Source: Tolypocladium sp. Sup5 PDA-1 (Eukaryota; Ascomycota; Sordariomycetes; Hypocreales; Ophiocordycipitaceae). Taken from it: a stretch of 64,000 nt of DNA. How positions within the stretch are numbered: the first letter of the stretch is position 1; every line of letters begins with the position of its first letter. Under the pieces are notes generated by a model, which did no database searches, had not been told where the DNA came from, and was given only the letters and a program-made list of their open reading frames with translations. A program made the translations under genes and the position numbers. Below are positions 12,387-24,204 of this stretch, piece after piece. The stretch spans positions 372,001-436,000 of the forward strand of contig JPHH03000008.1 of the NCBI GenBank assembly GCA_000750105.3, written 5' to 3'.

Positions 12387-13201
12387 TTGTGTATGTGTGT
12401 TGTGTGTGATGCTCCGTATGATATATGATGCCGGTGTGGCTGCCCGAGTAAGTCCGTCCCGTGAATGTGCGGTTGCTGAAATGCTGCTCTCGTGATGGGA
12501 GCCAAAAAGATCATCTAAAGGATCATGTCGAGGGCACAAACGATCGCAGAAGAGATTTCATGTTAAACCCACCTCCGCCTAATGCCTTCCTTCAGGGCAC
12601 GCGTCTGTGTGGTGAAGACAAGATTCAGCAGGCGTCGTCGAGGGCCAGCCACTGACCTCGACTACCTGTGCGCGGCCAAAGTCAACTTGTCCAGGTCAAC
12701 TCTGTTCCTGCCATGCCCACCAGCTCCGCCTCCTTGAGCCATCGTCTGCCAGTGGGAAGTCGTAGATGCCTGGATCGTGTAAGCCAAGTGTCTTGCCCAA
12801 GGTGTAATCAGCAGCCACTTGCTGCCTCATGCTCCTGTCGCCCATGCCGTCAAACCTAATCATGCAAGTCGAGGGCACGCATGCCGTAAGAGAAATCCTT
12901 TGATATTAGCCGTACGGTCTACCGTAATACATTGAGCCCTTGCCCTATTCCCTAAGCGAGGTATCTTAGGTAGTTGGTCGAAATCCAGACTTGGCGCGCC
13001 GAGAGACGGTATGACAAACCCCTGAGAATATCCACGCGTGCCAAGTGCACGGTACGCCATAACGCGCCTCGATAACCCTTAAATCCACAGCAAAATTTCC
13101 AAGAACAATGCCCGCTGTTCTCATACAGGCCCAACAAGACCCCTATACCCAAGCTGAGGCAAATGACGACGCCATGTGTGGTGGTACAAATCTCCGTCTC
13201 C
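12387..13201. other. Spacer without a supportable gene
   Basis: Short overlapping frames only. The left part is the promoter side of the Cys-rich protein gene; the right part lies downstream of the amidotransferase gene and would hold its 3' untranslated region. Confidence 0.5.
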
Positions 13202-14563
13202 TCAGCGAAACGAGGCATTCGAGTCTCGCGTGGACACTGGTGTCAGTGACCGGCGAGCGAGATCTGGGCTGAGGCTACGGGAGCAAATCGACTGCGCCGC
13301 CAGCTTCCGGTATCCATCGAAGCTGGACTGGGGAGGCTCGTTCGCCGGGCTGGGGGAGCCGCTCAGCGCCTTCTCGTTCGAAACCAGGCCCTTTGCTTGC
13401 ACGAAAGCACTGGATCGCACATGGTACGGGTCGCGTTCGTAGTACTTGTCCAGTATCGGATGGACCGTGACGGTCTGTCGGTCAATCGTCAAAATCGAGT
13501 TGGTCGGAACGTTTACCCAATTTTCTGGGCCAAGTCAGTCATCAACTCGCAATCAACACCCCCCTCGTGCCCAGCTGCTTACCCCTCTCAAACGTCAGCG
13601 GTTCGCTGGCCACAAGCACGATGTCGGCGCCCTTGTCCTTCCGCTCCATCTGGTATTGTCTGTCGCTGGGGTCCGCCGTCTTCGTCACCCACTGCGTACC
13701 GGAAGAGTAGTACAAGCTGGCCGCCTCGTCCTTGGAGCTGCTGATGTACCTAGTGCAGATGACGCTGTGCCCGTCCGTGACGGCAAAGTTGAGCAGACTC
13801 CTAGTGTCGACGTCTTCGCTCTGGAGGACGTCTTGCGGTATCGAATCCGTCATCTCGTTGATCTGGGCAATCGTCTGCTGAATCGCTTTCCGCAGCACTG
13901 CGGGCCCAAAGCCCGTCTCGGGGCACGCGCTTGGATCATGGCCAAGGCGCTCTAGGGTATCGAGGAACAGCGCAAACGCCCACTCGCTGTCCGTCCCGCC
14001 CTTGACGCCTAGGTACCACTTATCCGCCAGACGGCTACCGAGCCTCCGCTTGATGTGCTTCCAGCCGCCGAGGCCTCCATTGTGCATCCACATGAGGCTG
14101 CCATGGGTGAAGGGATGGCAGTTGTCCTCGCTGAGGGAGCCCTCGGTGGTGGCGCGGACGTGTCCGAATATCAATCGGGATGCCGTCTTCGAGGCGATGC
14201 GTTGGAGGTTCGTGCAGTTCCACGCGGGGATCGTCGAGGTGAAGAGGCAGGGCGCGGAGCCGAGCTTGGGATCGGTGTAGAAGCCGATGCCAAAGCCATC
14301 GGCGTTGTTCTGGCCTCGTCTCGTGTCCTGCAGAGGAAGCTTGCTGTCAGCGCGTGCCACGAGGCTGCGGCATGAGTATACGGGCTCGTACGAGTCGTAG
14401 CCGAGAGTCAAACGACTGCTTGAGAATCGAGTGTGTCGGGTCGAGAATCAGCTTGGACAGAAGGATCTCGTCGCTGCCCTTGTATACCTAGACGAGAGGT
14501 TAGCTAGGGTGGCCCGACTTCGGAGGGTCGCGATAGGGGGCGACGAACCAAGAAGCGGCACAT
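13202..14563 (-). CDS. Class II glutamine amidotransferase, DUG3-like
   Basis: Predicted N-terminal-nucleophile glutamine amidohydrolase of 392 residues. Yeast Dug3 with Dug2 forms a cytosolic glutathione-degrading complex; that role here is by family resemblance. Four exons: 14563-14549, 14487-14392, 14327-13583 and 13524-13202; introns of 61, 64 and 58 nt all have GT/AG ends. The tiny first exon encodes only MCRFL, which places the catalytic Cys at position 2 directly after Met1, as the family requires. Exon 2 reads VYKGSDEILLSKL and then joins DTRRGQNNADGFGIGFYTD, the substrate-site region. Also visible are FGHVRATTEG, NCHPF and the MWMHNGGLGG segment, all typical of the Ntn amidotransferase fold. 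The C-terminus continues past FERENWVNVPTNS into a Ser-rich tail. Fungi also carry a second DUG3-type paralogue, so the exact orthology is open. Confidence 0.9.
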
Positions 14564-15657
14564 GGCGGCTGCGGCAGGACGACTGGATACTTCTGTCAAG
14601 GAAACTGGCAGACGACGAATGCGATGGTCGGTTGCTGATGCTGGAAGAGTCTGTGTGGACCTCGAGGTTCGAAGCTAGTCGAGGAGTGCGTGGTGGTTTG
14701 TCTGGATGCGAGTGTGAATCACACGAGAGATGACACCATAGCTCCAGTTAAGTGCGTGGTGTCACTGGTGTGGCGCTGCCCGTTGCGTGACTTGTTAGGG
14801 TCTATGGCTGAAGCGCGACACGCTGAGGGACGCTGGGCCTACTCTGCGCTGACTGGGCGGGAAACGCGAAACAGGTAAAGGGAACAAGGGGCACTTTGCA
14901 TTGACACAAGAATGCAACGAGTCTGTTTTTAGGGCTGAGTTTGAGTAATGGTTTGTTTAATATGTGCTAGGCGACCCTTTGAGGCCTGTCGCGAACGGCT
15001 TACAGGCAGCTCATCGAGAGCACATGCCCCATCAGTCGCGAGCATCAAGGGAAACAGGCAGGTGCCAATCGAACTCGAAAACAATGGCATTGTCAGCTTG
15101 GGCATGGAAGCCATAGAATCGAACAACTAGCATTGTTTTTCTACATTTAAACAACCGGTACAGTAATTCCCGCCATATTCGCAAAGAGTTGAGGGCGTTG
15201 CATCCCGCGTCCCACGGGAGCTGCCCCGGAGCCGCCCTGGAGCAGCAGCACTGGAGCGTTTTTAGTGGACGGGGTTCGGTCCCTAGGGTAGCGCGCCGCA
15301 GTGCACCGCTGTAAGGCTAGCCGCCAGCACCCAAACGTCGAGTGACGTCTGCAGCAGGAACGAACGCGCGACAAATCCATTTACACGCTCCGCGTCAACG
15401 ACACGAGCGCGTCGTCCGTCTTCATCCCATCTCCACCCCCAGCCTCGACCTCAACCACAGCATCCCCCACCGCCTGTCGTCAAAATCTAGTTTCTTTCCC
15501 TTGTTTTTCATTGTTCTCAATACGCTGTTTGCCTCACGAAATGTCAATCCTTGTCCGAGCCTCCGACCTCTTGTAAAACCGCATCCCTCCTCGACCACCA
15601 CCAGGCTCCTCCACCTCGACTCGACTTGCCGAGCTCCAGCTTCCACCAGCGGGTACA
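14564..15657. other. Spacer between divergent amidotransferase and Cdt2-like genes
   Basis: No gene is supportable. The two flanking genes are transcribed away from each other, so this 1.1 kb should hold both promoters. Pyrimidine-rich plus-strand sequence from about 15415 to 15640 leads into the downstream start codon. Confidence 0.5.
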
Positions 15658-17970
15658 ATGCAGCCCCAAGGCTCGTCTGCCGCCAATGCGGCGCCCTCGA
15701 GCCCGAATGCTGCAGAATCGTCGCCGGCGAATCCCTTCCTGTCGCCCACGATATCGAGTCAGCACAAGGAGAAGCGCGTCCCCTCCGTGACACCCAGAAG
15801 ATTCCGAAGGTTCTTCACGCCACGCTCGTTTCAGCCCCAGGGAACTCGGACGACGCTGGGAGTTATGGGCTCTGCTGCTGTCAACCGCCAGCTCCTGTCA
15901 CCGCAATCCCCGATGAGTGATCTGTTGAGCTCAGACCCGATTTGCCCGTCCTCGCCCACAGAGCGATTGGGGGCCATGGACGACGACACGGACAAGAGAA
16001 AGTGGGAAGAGCAGCCAGGACCGGTCGTCAAGAGACGGAGAGGCATACTCCCAGACGCAGCACCTCTACCGCCACTACACCTGCGTAGGGGAAATGAGGG
16101 CTTTTCTCTCCATCCAGCGATAGATTTGCCGGACGACAACGCCGAGGAACGAGAGTCTCTAGCCGAGCGACGCTTCGCAACTCTGGTATTGCTACCCGCT
16201 TTTATCTGGCTTACAAGACATCTCGCTGACAGTTTTACAGAGCCACTTCTTCAAAGCTAGTCGTAGAGGTGCCCAGAGCTTGCGCGAAAAGTCTCTATCC
16301 TCCACCCAGGAAATCGTCCCAGCCGATAGCAAGTCGTCCACGGTAAATGCTCCCAGCCACAGCCTCCCAACCTGCCCACGGATCTAATTTGCCTCCGATA
16401 GTCACTTGAAGGTTACCAGCCCCAACCCATTCGAAAATTCCGCAACCGTGGCTTCGGGTCCCATCTGCTTGATCGAGAACACGGCTTTTCGTCTCACACT
16501 GGCAAACAGTTCCTCGCCTTCCCCGCGTGCGACCCGAGAAGGGACACTTCCTCCTTTTACAGTGACAGCTCCGACGTCTACCACTGCATACCGTTCCATG
16601 GACAGGGCACCGCCATACCCTTCAGCCTGGCGAGCTGCCACAAGTTTCCCATAACGGCAATTGGCGATGAGCAGGGCTTTGTCCGAATCTTCAAGACAGT
16701 CAAGGATGAAGCCACCGAAGACAAGGTAGCCACTAACATCAAGATTCACGACAATGCCGTCATGGACCTAGACTTCTCACAGGACGACCTTCGGATGGCA
16801 AGCGCTTGTGGTGATCGATCTGGTAAGATCCTCGACACGGTGACGGAGAGCATTGCCGTCGAACTGGGAGACGGGCACTGGGACTCGTTGCGGCAGGTCG
16901 CCTTCCAACCGGGCCAGTACAATGGAAATGTGCTGGCCACGTCAGACAGAGCGGGCCGAGTGCAGATATGGGATCTGCGATGCTCCTCTCTGCCGGTACA
17001 GTGCTTCTCGGCCGACCGTTATTTGACTCGCCGAGACACAAGCCTGGATCCAGTTGCCGGCAGAACGGTCAACACAATCGAGAATGCTCACGAACGCACC
17101 GTCCAGGGCAACACGTCTTCGGCCTCGGTCACGGCCATCCAGTGGCTGCCTGCCCACCGGCAGCACCTCTTGCTCACGGGGTCCGAGGCAAACGCCTCCA
17201 TCAAGCTCTGGGACACGCGCTACATCAAGCCTCGCCGCCAGGCAGAGGAGACGCCCGTGGCCGTGACCCCTGAGCCCATCACCCATGCGTGGCGCTCATA
17301 CGGCATCACATCCATGGCCCTCAGCACCGACGCCTCCCGTCTCTACGCCGTCTGCAAGGACAGCACCGTATATGCGTACTCGACGAACCATCTCGTCCTC
17401 GGCCACGCGCCCGAGCTCCTTAGCAACGCGACCAAGCGGAGGCCCAACGGCGTCGAGGGCCTGGGACCCTTGTACGGCTTCAAGCACGACAACTTCCGCG
17501 TAGCTTCGTTCTACGTCAAGTGCGCCATCCGCCGCAGCTCCGACTCCAACGCAGAGCTCCTAGCCGTGGGCAGCTCCGACAGCTGCGCAATGCTCTTCCC
17601 GACCGACGAGCGGTACATGCGCGCCGCCTGGGCCCAGCGCGAGCACATCCCCCGAGACGCCACGGCGCCCTCGCAGTCCTTCTCCTCCTCCTCCTCCTTC
17701 ACGCCCTCGGGCCCCTCGCCGTCCTCATCCCCAATCCCCATCTTCCGCGGCGGCACGCCCCTGATCCGTGGCCACAGCCGCGAGGTCACCACGCTGGCCT
17801 GGTCGCACCGCGGCGAGCTCGTCACCGCGTCGGACGACTATATCGTCCGCCAGTGGCAGCCGGACGCGGACCGCGCGAGGCACCTGCGGCAGGTGGGCGA
17901 GTTTGGCGGCGAGAGGCACATGGCTGGGTGGGCGGAGGTCGGCGATGACTGGGACTTTGACGAGTCTTGA
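15658..17970 (+). CDS. cdt2: WD40 protein of the Cdt2/DTL type (CRL4 substrate receptor)
   Basis: Predicted nuclear substrate-recognition subunit of the Cul4-Ddb1 ubiquitin ligase, which in other eukaryotes destroys Cdt1 and other replication factors during S phase. It has 732 residues in three exons (15658-16185, 16241-16342, 16402-17970; introns 55 and 59 nt, both phase 0). The N-terminal ~180 residues are Ser/Pro-rich and basic (VTPRRFRRFFTPRSF). The WD40 propeller follows, with repeat signatures GFVRIFKT, DLDFSQDDLRMASACGD, GRVQIWDLR, ASIKLWDTRY, VAVGSSDS-like and a final repeat ending DDYIVRQWQPD. The WDxR motifs in IWDLR and LWDTRY are those used for Ddb1 docking. An ETASS-like Ser/Pro loop lies between the last two blades. 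The length is close to that of animal DTL and longer than the fission yeast protein. Confidence 0.85.
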
Positions 17971-18418
17971 TGATCAATGTTTTGTATTCCCTATTCTTTT
18001 TATCAGCTTGGGGGTCCTGGAATGGGCCTGGGACCACGGCGTTGATGGGCATATGGCGGCGAAGCGACATCGGTGATTTTTTGCACCACACAGGAAGGGA
18101 CAGCGTAATGATGTTAGGAATAGACCATCTTCCATGAGACGTGTACTAAATAAAGCCCCGCAGTGGTTTGCAGTAACCTGTCGATGCTCAAAGTGCTATG
18201 CTGTCATGTCTAGGTGCTCTTCTGTTTCGAGTCCTTTGTCTTCGTACATCTGCAGTCTAGCCCCTGGTCCCCCCCCCCCCCCCCACGCAACCCGACTGGG
18301 TATCCTCGATGCTTCGCTACCAAAAATTAACGCCCGTCATGCAAACTTCGTCACGTTCTGTCCATGCTCCCAATCAAACTCCATGTCACGCTGCAAAGTG
18401 GCCGTAACACTTCGTCTC
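17971..18418. other. Convergent 3' region with a 16-C tract
   Basis: Lies between the ends of the Cdt2-like gene and the heme-oxygenase-like gene, so it should hold both 3' untranslated regions. A run of 16 C sits at 18269-18284. No gene seen. Confidence 0.5.
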
Positions 18419-19900
18419 TCATGCAAAACCCTCCATGACGCCTCGTTGGCCCACTAGCATAGCCCCGAGGAACATAACCCCAAAGGCTGCCACCAATACC
18501 CAGTTTGTCACGTTGGCCCCTTGCAGTCGCTTCGAGGCCATCTTAAGGCTCTCCGCGAGGTCGACGCCCGAATCGTGCGAGCCCTGTTGGCTGCGGGCAG
18601 GGTGCGGCAGCGCCCTGTCGAATCTGACAGGCTTGGCCATCGCTGGACAGAGCTCGATGCCGTCTAAAGATGGGAGCGGATGGTGCTCGTGGGGCTCCGG
18701 CATCGAAGCGGCGTGGGAGGCGTTGATGGAACTGGAACTGGAACTGGAACTGGAACTGGAACTGGAATTGGTGCTGGAATTGGTGCTGGACTGTCGGGCT
18801 TTCAAGGCCCTGGCGATACTGCAGTTGTCCTCGTGGCCGGACGACCGCTTCGACGAGCTTCGCTCCCTCCGTTCCTTGGTGATGGCGACGCTGTCCCTGA
18901 AACGATTGCCAAGGGGGTTCTTGAGAAGGTTGGCGAGCGACGCCAGGGAGTCTGCGCGCTCAGAGGCGTGGTCGTCCTCTGGCTCGGCGCAGACCATGTC
19001 CAGCTGCGCCACCAGCAGCGTGACGTTCTCAAAGATGCACACGGCCTCTTGCACGATGTCGTGCTTCTCTCGCGGGGTTAGCAATCCCTCCGAGTCCGAC
19101 AGCCGCTGCTTGTACTCGCGCTTCAAGTCCTCGCCGTCCAGCGGCGTGTCAAAGTGAAAGAAGTTTAGGGGCACAAGGGGCAGCGAGGAATTTGTGTGCG
19201 ATCCGCCTCCGGTCGCTGTGCTTCGTTGGGAGGCGCGCCATGTCGGCTTAACTGGGGATGGCTCCACGTCCCAGAACTGCTCTCCCGCCGACTCGAGGGA
19301 TGCTCTGATGAAGCGGCCGCCGGCAAATAGCGCCATGAACATGATATATGAATAGGCCAAGAGGACGTGCGGTTTGTTCATCACGGCCCGCTTGATGTGA
19401 CTAGTGAACTCGGAAAGGTACCCGGTCTTGCTGATGGCTTGCAGTTGCTCCTCGACGACATGATCGGGCCATCCGGTCATTGCTTGAATATCTTCGCGCA
19501 GTCGATCTGACCGCATCAGACCGGGGAGATGCAAGTGCTCCAGCATGGAGCGCATGCGGCCGCACACAGATGGCCTGTGTAGCCTGGGGCCCTCGTGCTT
19601 TGGCAACAGCACACTGCCAGTGTCCAGGAGGGGTATCTCGGGATCACAGCCGTCGGGGGGACTGCCGGCCGAGGCCGTAAGCGGCGGCGCGTCGAGTATG
19701 TCCTGCCATGCTTCTTCAAACGTCGTGTATATGGGCGCAATGTGCAACAGCCCGGAGAGGTAAGGCGCGGGATCCGCCGCCCGCGGAGGCAGTGCCAGGG
19801 GCAGACGCGCAACGATGAGCTTGTTAAGCCGGGCGTGGATGCCCCGCGTGGCGATGGCGATGGACTCTACCAGCGGGCGGTCTTCGCGGAAGGAGTCCAT
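18419..19900 (-). CDS. Heme-oxygenase-like, tail-anchored membrane protein
   Basis: Intron-free protein of 493 residues, related to fungal HMX1-type heme oxygenases, which open heme to biliverdin, iron and CO at the endoplasmic reticulum. The N-terminus has the segment ATRGIHARLNKLIVARLPLALPP-like, in which the His is the candidate proximal heme ligand, followed by SGLLHIAPIYTTFEEAW. Further on, YSYIMFMALFAGGRF matches the distal-helix region with its glycines. A long acidic/Ser-rich insertion and a poly-Ser run sit in the C-terminal half. The last residues form one hydrophobic helix (NWVLVAAFGVMFLGAMLVG), a tail anchor as in HMX1. The protein is about 170 residues longer than the yeast enzyme because of the low-complexity linker. 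Activity is inferred from fold only; the divergent linker leaves regulation or loss of catalysis possible. Confidence 0.8.
   Translation of the reverse strand: MDSFREDRPLVESIAIATRGIHARLNKLIVARLPLALPPRAADPAPYLSGLLHIAPIYTTFEEAWQDILDAPPLTASAGSPPDGCDPEIPLLDTGSVLLPKHEGPRLHRPSVCGRMRSMLEHLHLPGLMRSDRLREDIQAMTGWPDHVVEEQLQAISKTGYLSEFTSHIKRAVMNKPHVLLAYSYIMFMALFAGGRFIRASLESAGEQFWDVEPSPVKPTWRASQRSTATGGGSHTNSSLPLVPLNFFHFDTPLDGEDLKREYKQRLSDSEGLLTPREKHDIVQEAVCIFENVTLLVAQLDMVCAEPEDDHASERADSLASLANLLKNPLGNRFRDSVAITKERRERSSSKRSSGHEDNCSIARALKARQSSTNSSTNSSSSSSSSSSSSSINASHAASMPEPHEHHPLPSLDGIELCPAMAKPVRFDRALPHPARSQQGSHDSGVDLAESLKMASKRLQGANVTNWVLVAAFGVMFLGAMLVGQRGVMEGFA
18727..18792 (+). repeat. GGAACT hexanucleotide repeat encoding poly-Ser
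   Basis: About ten near-perfect GGAACT-type hexamers on the plus strand. On the coding minus strand they read AGTTCC, giving the Ser/Asn/Thr-rich run in the heme-oxygenase-like protein. Confidence 0.9.
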
Positions 19901-21836
19901 GAGGCTGGCGGATATGTTGGTGCCAGTGGGAGCATGTCCAGCTCCGGTGTTGGTCCTCGGGGTCGGTCAAGAGGCGAGAGGGCGGGCGGTTTTATAGGTG
20001 GTGTGGATGATGGATTGGAGCGAGATCGGGATGTGAGGGTTAATACGTTGGGAGAGGCTGACGTGCCCAGACCACGCTGATTCAGTATTGACAAGAGGGA
20101 GGAGCGAGTAAGAGACTAAGACGCAGCGTCGTGGAAGGAGCATATGGTGTAGGTAAAGGCAGCTCGAGGAGGAAGGGCCAATATCAAAAGCAAACCACGA
20201 CTCCAAACCTACCCTCAACGTGCGCGAACGCTCCACAACACCCGCGCAGGATCCCTTTCCAGGCACGAGGACCTCACCAAAAACAGCCAATGCTCTTCTT
20301 GAAGGCTGTGTAGTTGCAGCCGCCGAGTTTTCACACCCCGGAACCCACGGGTTCGAGCCAAGGCACGTCCCGGGCTCAAGGGTAGCGTCGGTCGATGGGA
20401 CTCAAAGGCACCCCCGATCACGGTAGGATCGCGGGGTTCGTTGTGAAAGGATTCGTCTTTGTCAGGCGACGGAGTCGAGTGTCATGAAGGCTTCGTTGCT
20501 TCCTTTGTGATTGTATAAGTAGGTAGTAAACTACCCGTCCTCGACAGCCCCCCTTTGCCCTTGTATCGATCACAAGTAGCACAGCCTCATCCCTCCGCGC
20601 CTGTGTTCCACACCCGCAGTTCACCACCCGATACGCGGCCCCCCTCGGGGGCACCATAGGAGAATTGGCCCCGAGAGATTCCAGTTTCCAGGTTTGTGCC
20701 ACGCGACGAGCCGCCGGCGATCGGGAATTTGGTGGCACATCGCGCGGTTGACGATAACCAAGGTACTCGTACCTTACTACGGACTTGAGTGCAATCTATC
20801 AAGGGGCAGACCTCAGGGGCCCGCACTGTTCTCCCGCTTATACGGCAAAGCCCCCTACGAAAGCAACCGTACGTACCGACCACGGAGTGCCTAGTTCACG
20901 AGGCCACGAGAGCACTGTGCAAGCTGAATTGCAAGCCGATTGCAAAGCAGTATTAAATGACGCGGAGGTTTATGTTTGCTACCTTTATATAACGCTGGGC
21001 CGCTGATGGGTTGTTCCAATCCCATATGAACACTTTTTGATACTTGGATAACCTCGCGTTGGCCGCAGGCTTTATCATATGCCCAAGTAAATGCAGAAGA
21101 TAAGATTCGCCTAGAGGCTGCTGGGCAGAGAGAGACGGCCCGTTTGAGAGCCTCTTTGGTTGCCAAACAATTCATTCTTTTCGCTTTTCTCAGCGCAAGT
21201 CAATTGGTCAGAGCGGGCACTGGACTGGCACTGGCGGCGTCCAGGGCCCATGTAGATGGGAATTGCAACTATGTCATGGCCAGGCAGGATGGGGATCTTG
21301 TGTGACGTGACGAAGCTACCTGCAGCTGAGGAGTCATTCACGCGCAGGAATCCATATGCGTAGCCATGACGGCATATGCGCGGCCACGGCTACAAACTGA
21401 CCACTGCGTCTGCGTTTGCTCCTCAGCTTACACGGGCGGTCACCCGAGCGCAGATCTTGCCCATGCAATGCAAACAGAGCCGAGCATCTGTTGCCTGATG
21501 GGGCGTGAGCTTCGTACGGGAACAGCGTGTCATTTCAGCGCCTCCCGAGCCATTTATGCATGTTTGCATCGGACCGATCTATTCTGCGCGCCCGTGCCGC
21601 ATTGCGAGCATCGTCGTCTACCACCAACAGCCCAAGGCAAGTATTGTCGTCCTTCGTCAATAGCCATGGCGAGTATTGTCGTGTGCTTCACCAGCAGCCA
21701 AGGCAAGGATGTCGTCCCTCACCAACAGCCAAGGCGATCCGGGTAATCGTGTTGGTTCATTTCGGTGCCGATCTATCCGTAAAGATATCCCAAACGCTAA
21801 ACTCATCTTTCCAAAACATCCAATGCTGCATCTCGT
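19901..21836. other. 1.9 kb spacer without a supportable gene
   Basis: Left part is the promoter side of the heme-oxygenase-like gene. I see no domain-bearing frame. Imperfect tandem repeats occur at 21620-21735. A GGTTCGAGCC-like box near 20348 resembles a tRNA B box but has no matching tRNA fold. Confidence 0.5.
21620..21735. repeat. Imperfect ~32-35 bp tandem repeats
   Basis: About four degenerate units share the core AGCCAAGGCAAG-type followed by a TTGTCGT or TGTCGTCC element, with CACCAACAGCC-like starts. They are non-coding as far as can be judged. Confidence 0.6.
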
Positions 21837-23344
21837 CTATACGGCAGCGGCGGCAGCAGGGCCCCCGCCCGACTCATCCGTGTCCTTTCTCGCATCGCCG
21901 TCTTCGCGGCTCTCGTTGTTGATAAACACAAACGACACAAACACCACCGCGGCCCCGATCCAGTAGACGAAGCTCGAGTACTGCCCGTACTGGATCATCT
22001 CGCCGACCAGGGACAGCGGGATCGTCAGCGACAGGCCAACCGTGACGACCAACGGCGTGGTCAGCAGCATGGCAAACGCCCATGAGATGTCGCTAACAAA
22101 CGACGACAACGAATTGATCTGCCCTCAGTTAGCACATGACCTCTAAACATTTACTCGGGCCGAGGCGTACAATGATGATCATCCAAACCTTGCCCGTCGG
22201 TGGCATCTCAAACTGCAGGGGGGTCAGCTTCTGGCAGATTCCAAGGCGCGGAGCCCAACATACCGGTTCAATGTTGGTCCAGTGCAGGATAAAGAACAGC
22301 GGCCACAGAAAGACCAGGTTGAACACGCCCACTAGGCCAAAGAACAGCCTCATGTCGACCTTGTCCTCGTTGCCGACCCGTCGCTTCATCACCGTCACGT
22401 ACATGCCGTACACGACGGCGCTGAAAAAGGCCATCGAGTCGCCAATCGCAATCTGGCCGGGCGTCTTGTGCGGAAACGAGCCCCTGTTCTCGTCGCTCTT
22501 GCCCGACAGGTCCACCGTCGAGATGAGCACGATGCCCACCAGCGACGCCGTGACGCCAATCAGTTTGCGGACGGAAAAGGACTCGACGCGGAACAGCGCG
22601 CAGAAGACGAGCGTCCACACACTGCTCGTCGACGTCAGGATCGTAACGCTGGCGACGCTCGTGTACTCGAGGCACGCGGATGCAAAGTAGTTGGCGATGA
22701 ACCACAGCATGCAAAACTCGAGGCTCAGAATCGCCGTCTCGCGGAAGCTGAGTCTCTCGTCAGAATGTCGGGTGGGCTCCAGGCCGCCGTCGTCGTCTAC
22801 TAGCAGGTGCTGGCCCGTCGACTCGTCCTCGTCTTCCGTCGCCAGCTTGGTATGCGAACCTACATGCTTGTGCTCGTGCCACATTTGCGCCAAATCGTGC
22901 CGTACTCCCCGTATCCCGCTCTTGAGCATATATTTTATAAACATCGGTATCAAGGATATCGCAAAGATGGACGTGTTGACGTAGACGAGGAAGAATGGCT
23001 TGTCGTACGTGTGATCGGAGAAGATGAACTGCGCGCCAATGTCAGCTGCCGGGACTGTCCGAGCACGGGCGGTGCGGCCTTACACTCGCCAGGAAGTTGG
23101 ACAGCGTCCACAGAAACACGGTAACCAGCAGGAGGCATATCCCCAGCGTCCGCCTGGCCACGCCCGCAAGTCCCATCCTCGCGCGAATGCCTCCCTTTTC
23201 AGGCGACGGCGACCGCATCTGCATCTGCATGGACCCGGTCGAGGCCGCCAGGTCGGCCGCATCGGCGGAGAACCGTCGCCGCTCGACCTCGTAGACCTCG
23301 GAGGCCGTGGCCTCGCTGAGCCGTCTCGTTCCCGGCGAAGCCAT
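21837..23344 (-). CDS. SLC35F5/THI74-type drug/metabolite transporter-family protein
   Basis: Multi-pass membrane protein of 449 residues in four exons (23344-23084, 23028-22264, 22212-22171, 22118-21837; introns 55, 51 and 52 nt, all phase 0). After a ~65-residue cytosolic N-terminus comes a first membrane helix (LGICLLLVTVFLWTLSNFLAS), then the family hallmark FIFSDHTYDKPFFLVYVNTS. Further helices follow an acidic loop, including WFIANYFASACLEYTSVASV and LTSTSSVWTLVF, matching the two-fold EamA-type repeat. The C-terminal half has FEMPPTGKVW, NSLSSFVSDISWAFAMLLTTPL and SLTIPLSLVGE, strongly characteristic of the fungal THI74/SLC35F5 branch. The yeast relatives sit in vacuolar or mitochondrial membranes and their substrates are poorly known, so I give no substrate. 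It ends in an Ala/Gly-rich acidic tail. Confidence 0.9.
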
Positions 23345-24204
23345 GGATCACGGGTCACCGGTGGTCGGGGGCGTGTGTCCCGCTGTGCAAGATGAGCCGG
23401 TGTTGGGCATTCGGGCAGTCGATGGCATTCCACACAGGGCTCGGGCGTCGGGTCGCAAAGAGTCGAAGACTGGCAGGAGCAACGAATGGCAGCGCCGCGG
23501 CGAGAGCGATACCAAGAGTCGGCGAGAGCGATACCAAGAGTCGGCGATGAATCTACCCCATGGAGGATGCTTACGGGTTAAGAAGCAGTGCTGTCACGAG
23601 CCGCGTGTTTGACTTTTGCTGGTGCTGGTGCTGGCGGCGGGAGAGCCTGGGGGGCCAGGTAAGGCCAAGCCAGCCCCGGAAGAGCCAGTCAGGGGCTTGC
23701 GCGGTGACACCAATAGCGGGCCACGGCAGTCACCCGGGCCCTGATGGTTTCAGCCCAGCCCGTATTAGCGTCCGCGTCTGATGACCTATGGATTGATGCC
23801 AGTTGGACATGCTCCTTTATAGCAGCGACTCTCAAATGCAACAACCGCCGGCTTCTTTTGTATTTTAATTCGTGTCTACTCGTACGTCCATTGCTCCTCA
23901 TCACTGCCATCGTGACCATACAAAGTGGTGCATCTGCGCTCTTCAAAGGACGCGCGGCGATCCGGCCAGCAGCCAGCCAATCGTCTCCCGGATGCCCCGG
24001 ATGTTGCCGAGAGCTCGGGGCCGGTGGAGCTTGACCTTGGCGGGGATGGCTTCGTCCAAACGGAGCAACCCCGGGCTGCTACTGCGTACATATCAAGCAG
24101 TCTATAATATATTGCGAGAGAATCCAGTCGCGGTCCAGCTTTGTGTCGTGAAAAGGCAGAGGTCCTCCTGGTGCACCTGTCATCTGCAACAGCCGGGAAT
24201 GCCC
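23345..24204. other. Spacer with a 22-bp perfect tandem duplication
   Basis: Promoter side of the transporter gene on the left, 3' side of the next minus-strand gene on the right. No gene seen. A 22-bp unit is repeated twice at 23501-23544. Confidence 0.5.
23501..23544. repeat. Two perfect 22-bp direct repeats
   Basis: The unit beginning CGAGAGCGATACC occupies 23501-23522 and again 23523-23544 without mismatch, about 160 bp upstream of the transporter start codon. Confidence 0.9.

Noticed and set aside
11409..12428. Leu/Arg-rich open frame opposite the Cys-rich protein gene
   Set aside because: It is the mirror of the Gln/Glu-rich coding strand (CTG/CTC runs) and has no independent support.
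14035..14411. Apparent frame conflict in the amidotransferase gene near 14330-14411
   Set aside because: At first it looked like a frameshift, since two frames overlap here, but a 64-nt GT-AG intron (14391-14328) resolves it and restores the family sequence RLRL-DTRR.
20300..20400. tRNA-like B box (GGGTTCGAGCC)
   Set aside because: No acceptor stem, D-arm or anticodon arm of the right spacing could be drawn around it.
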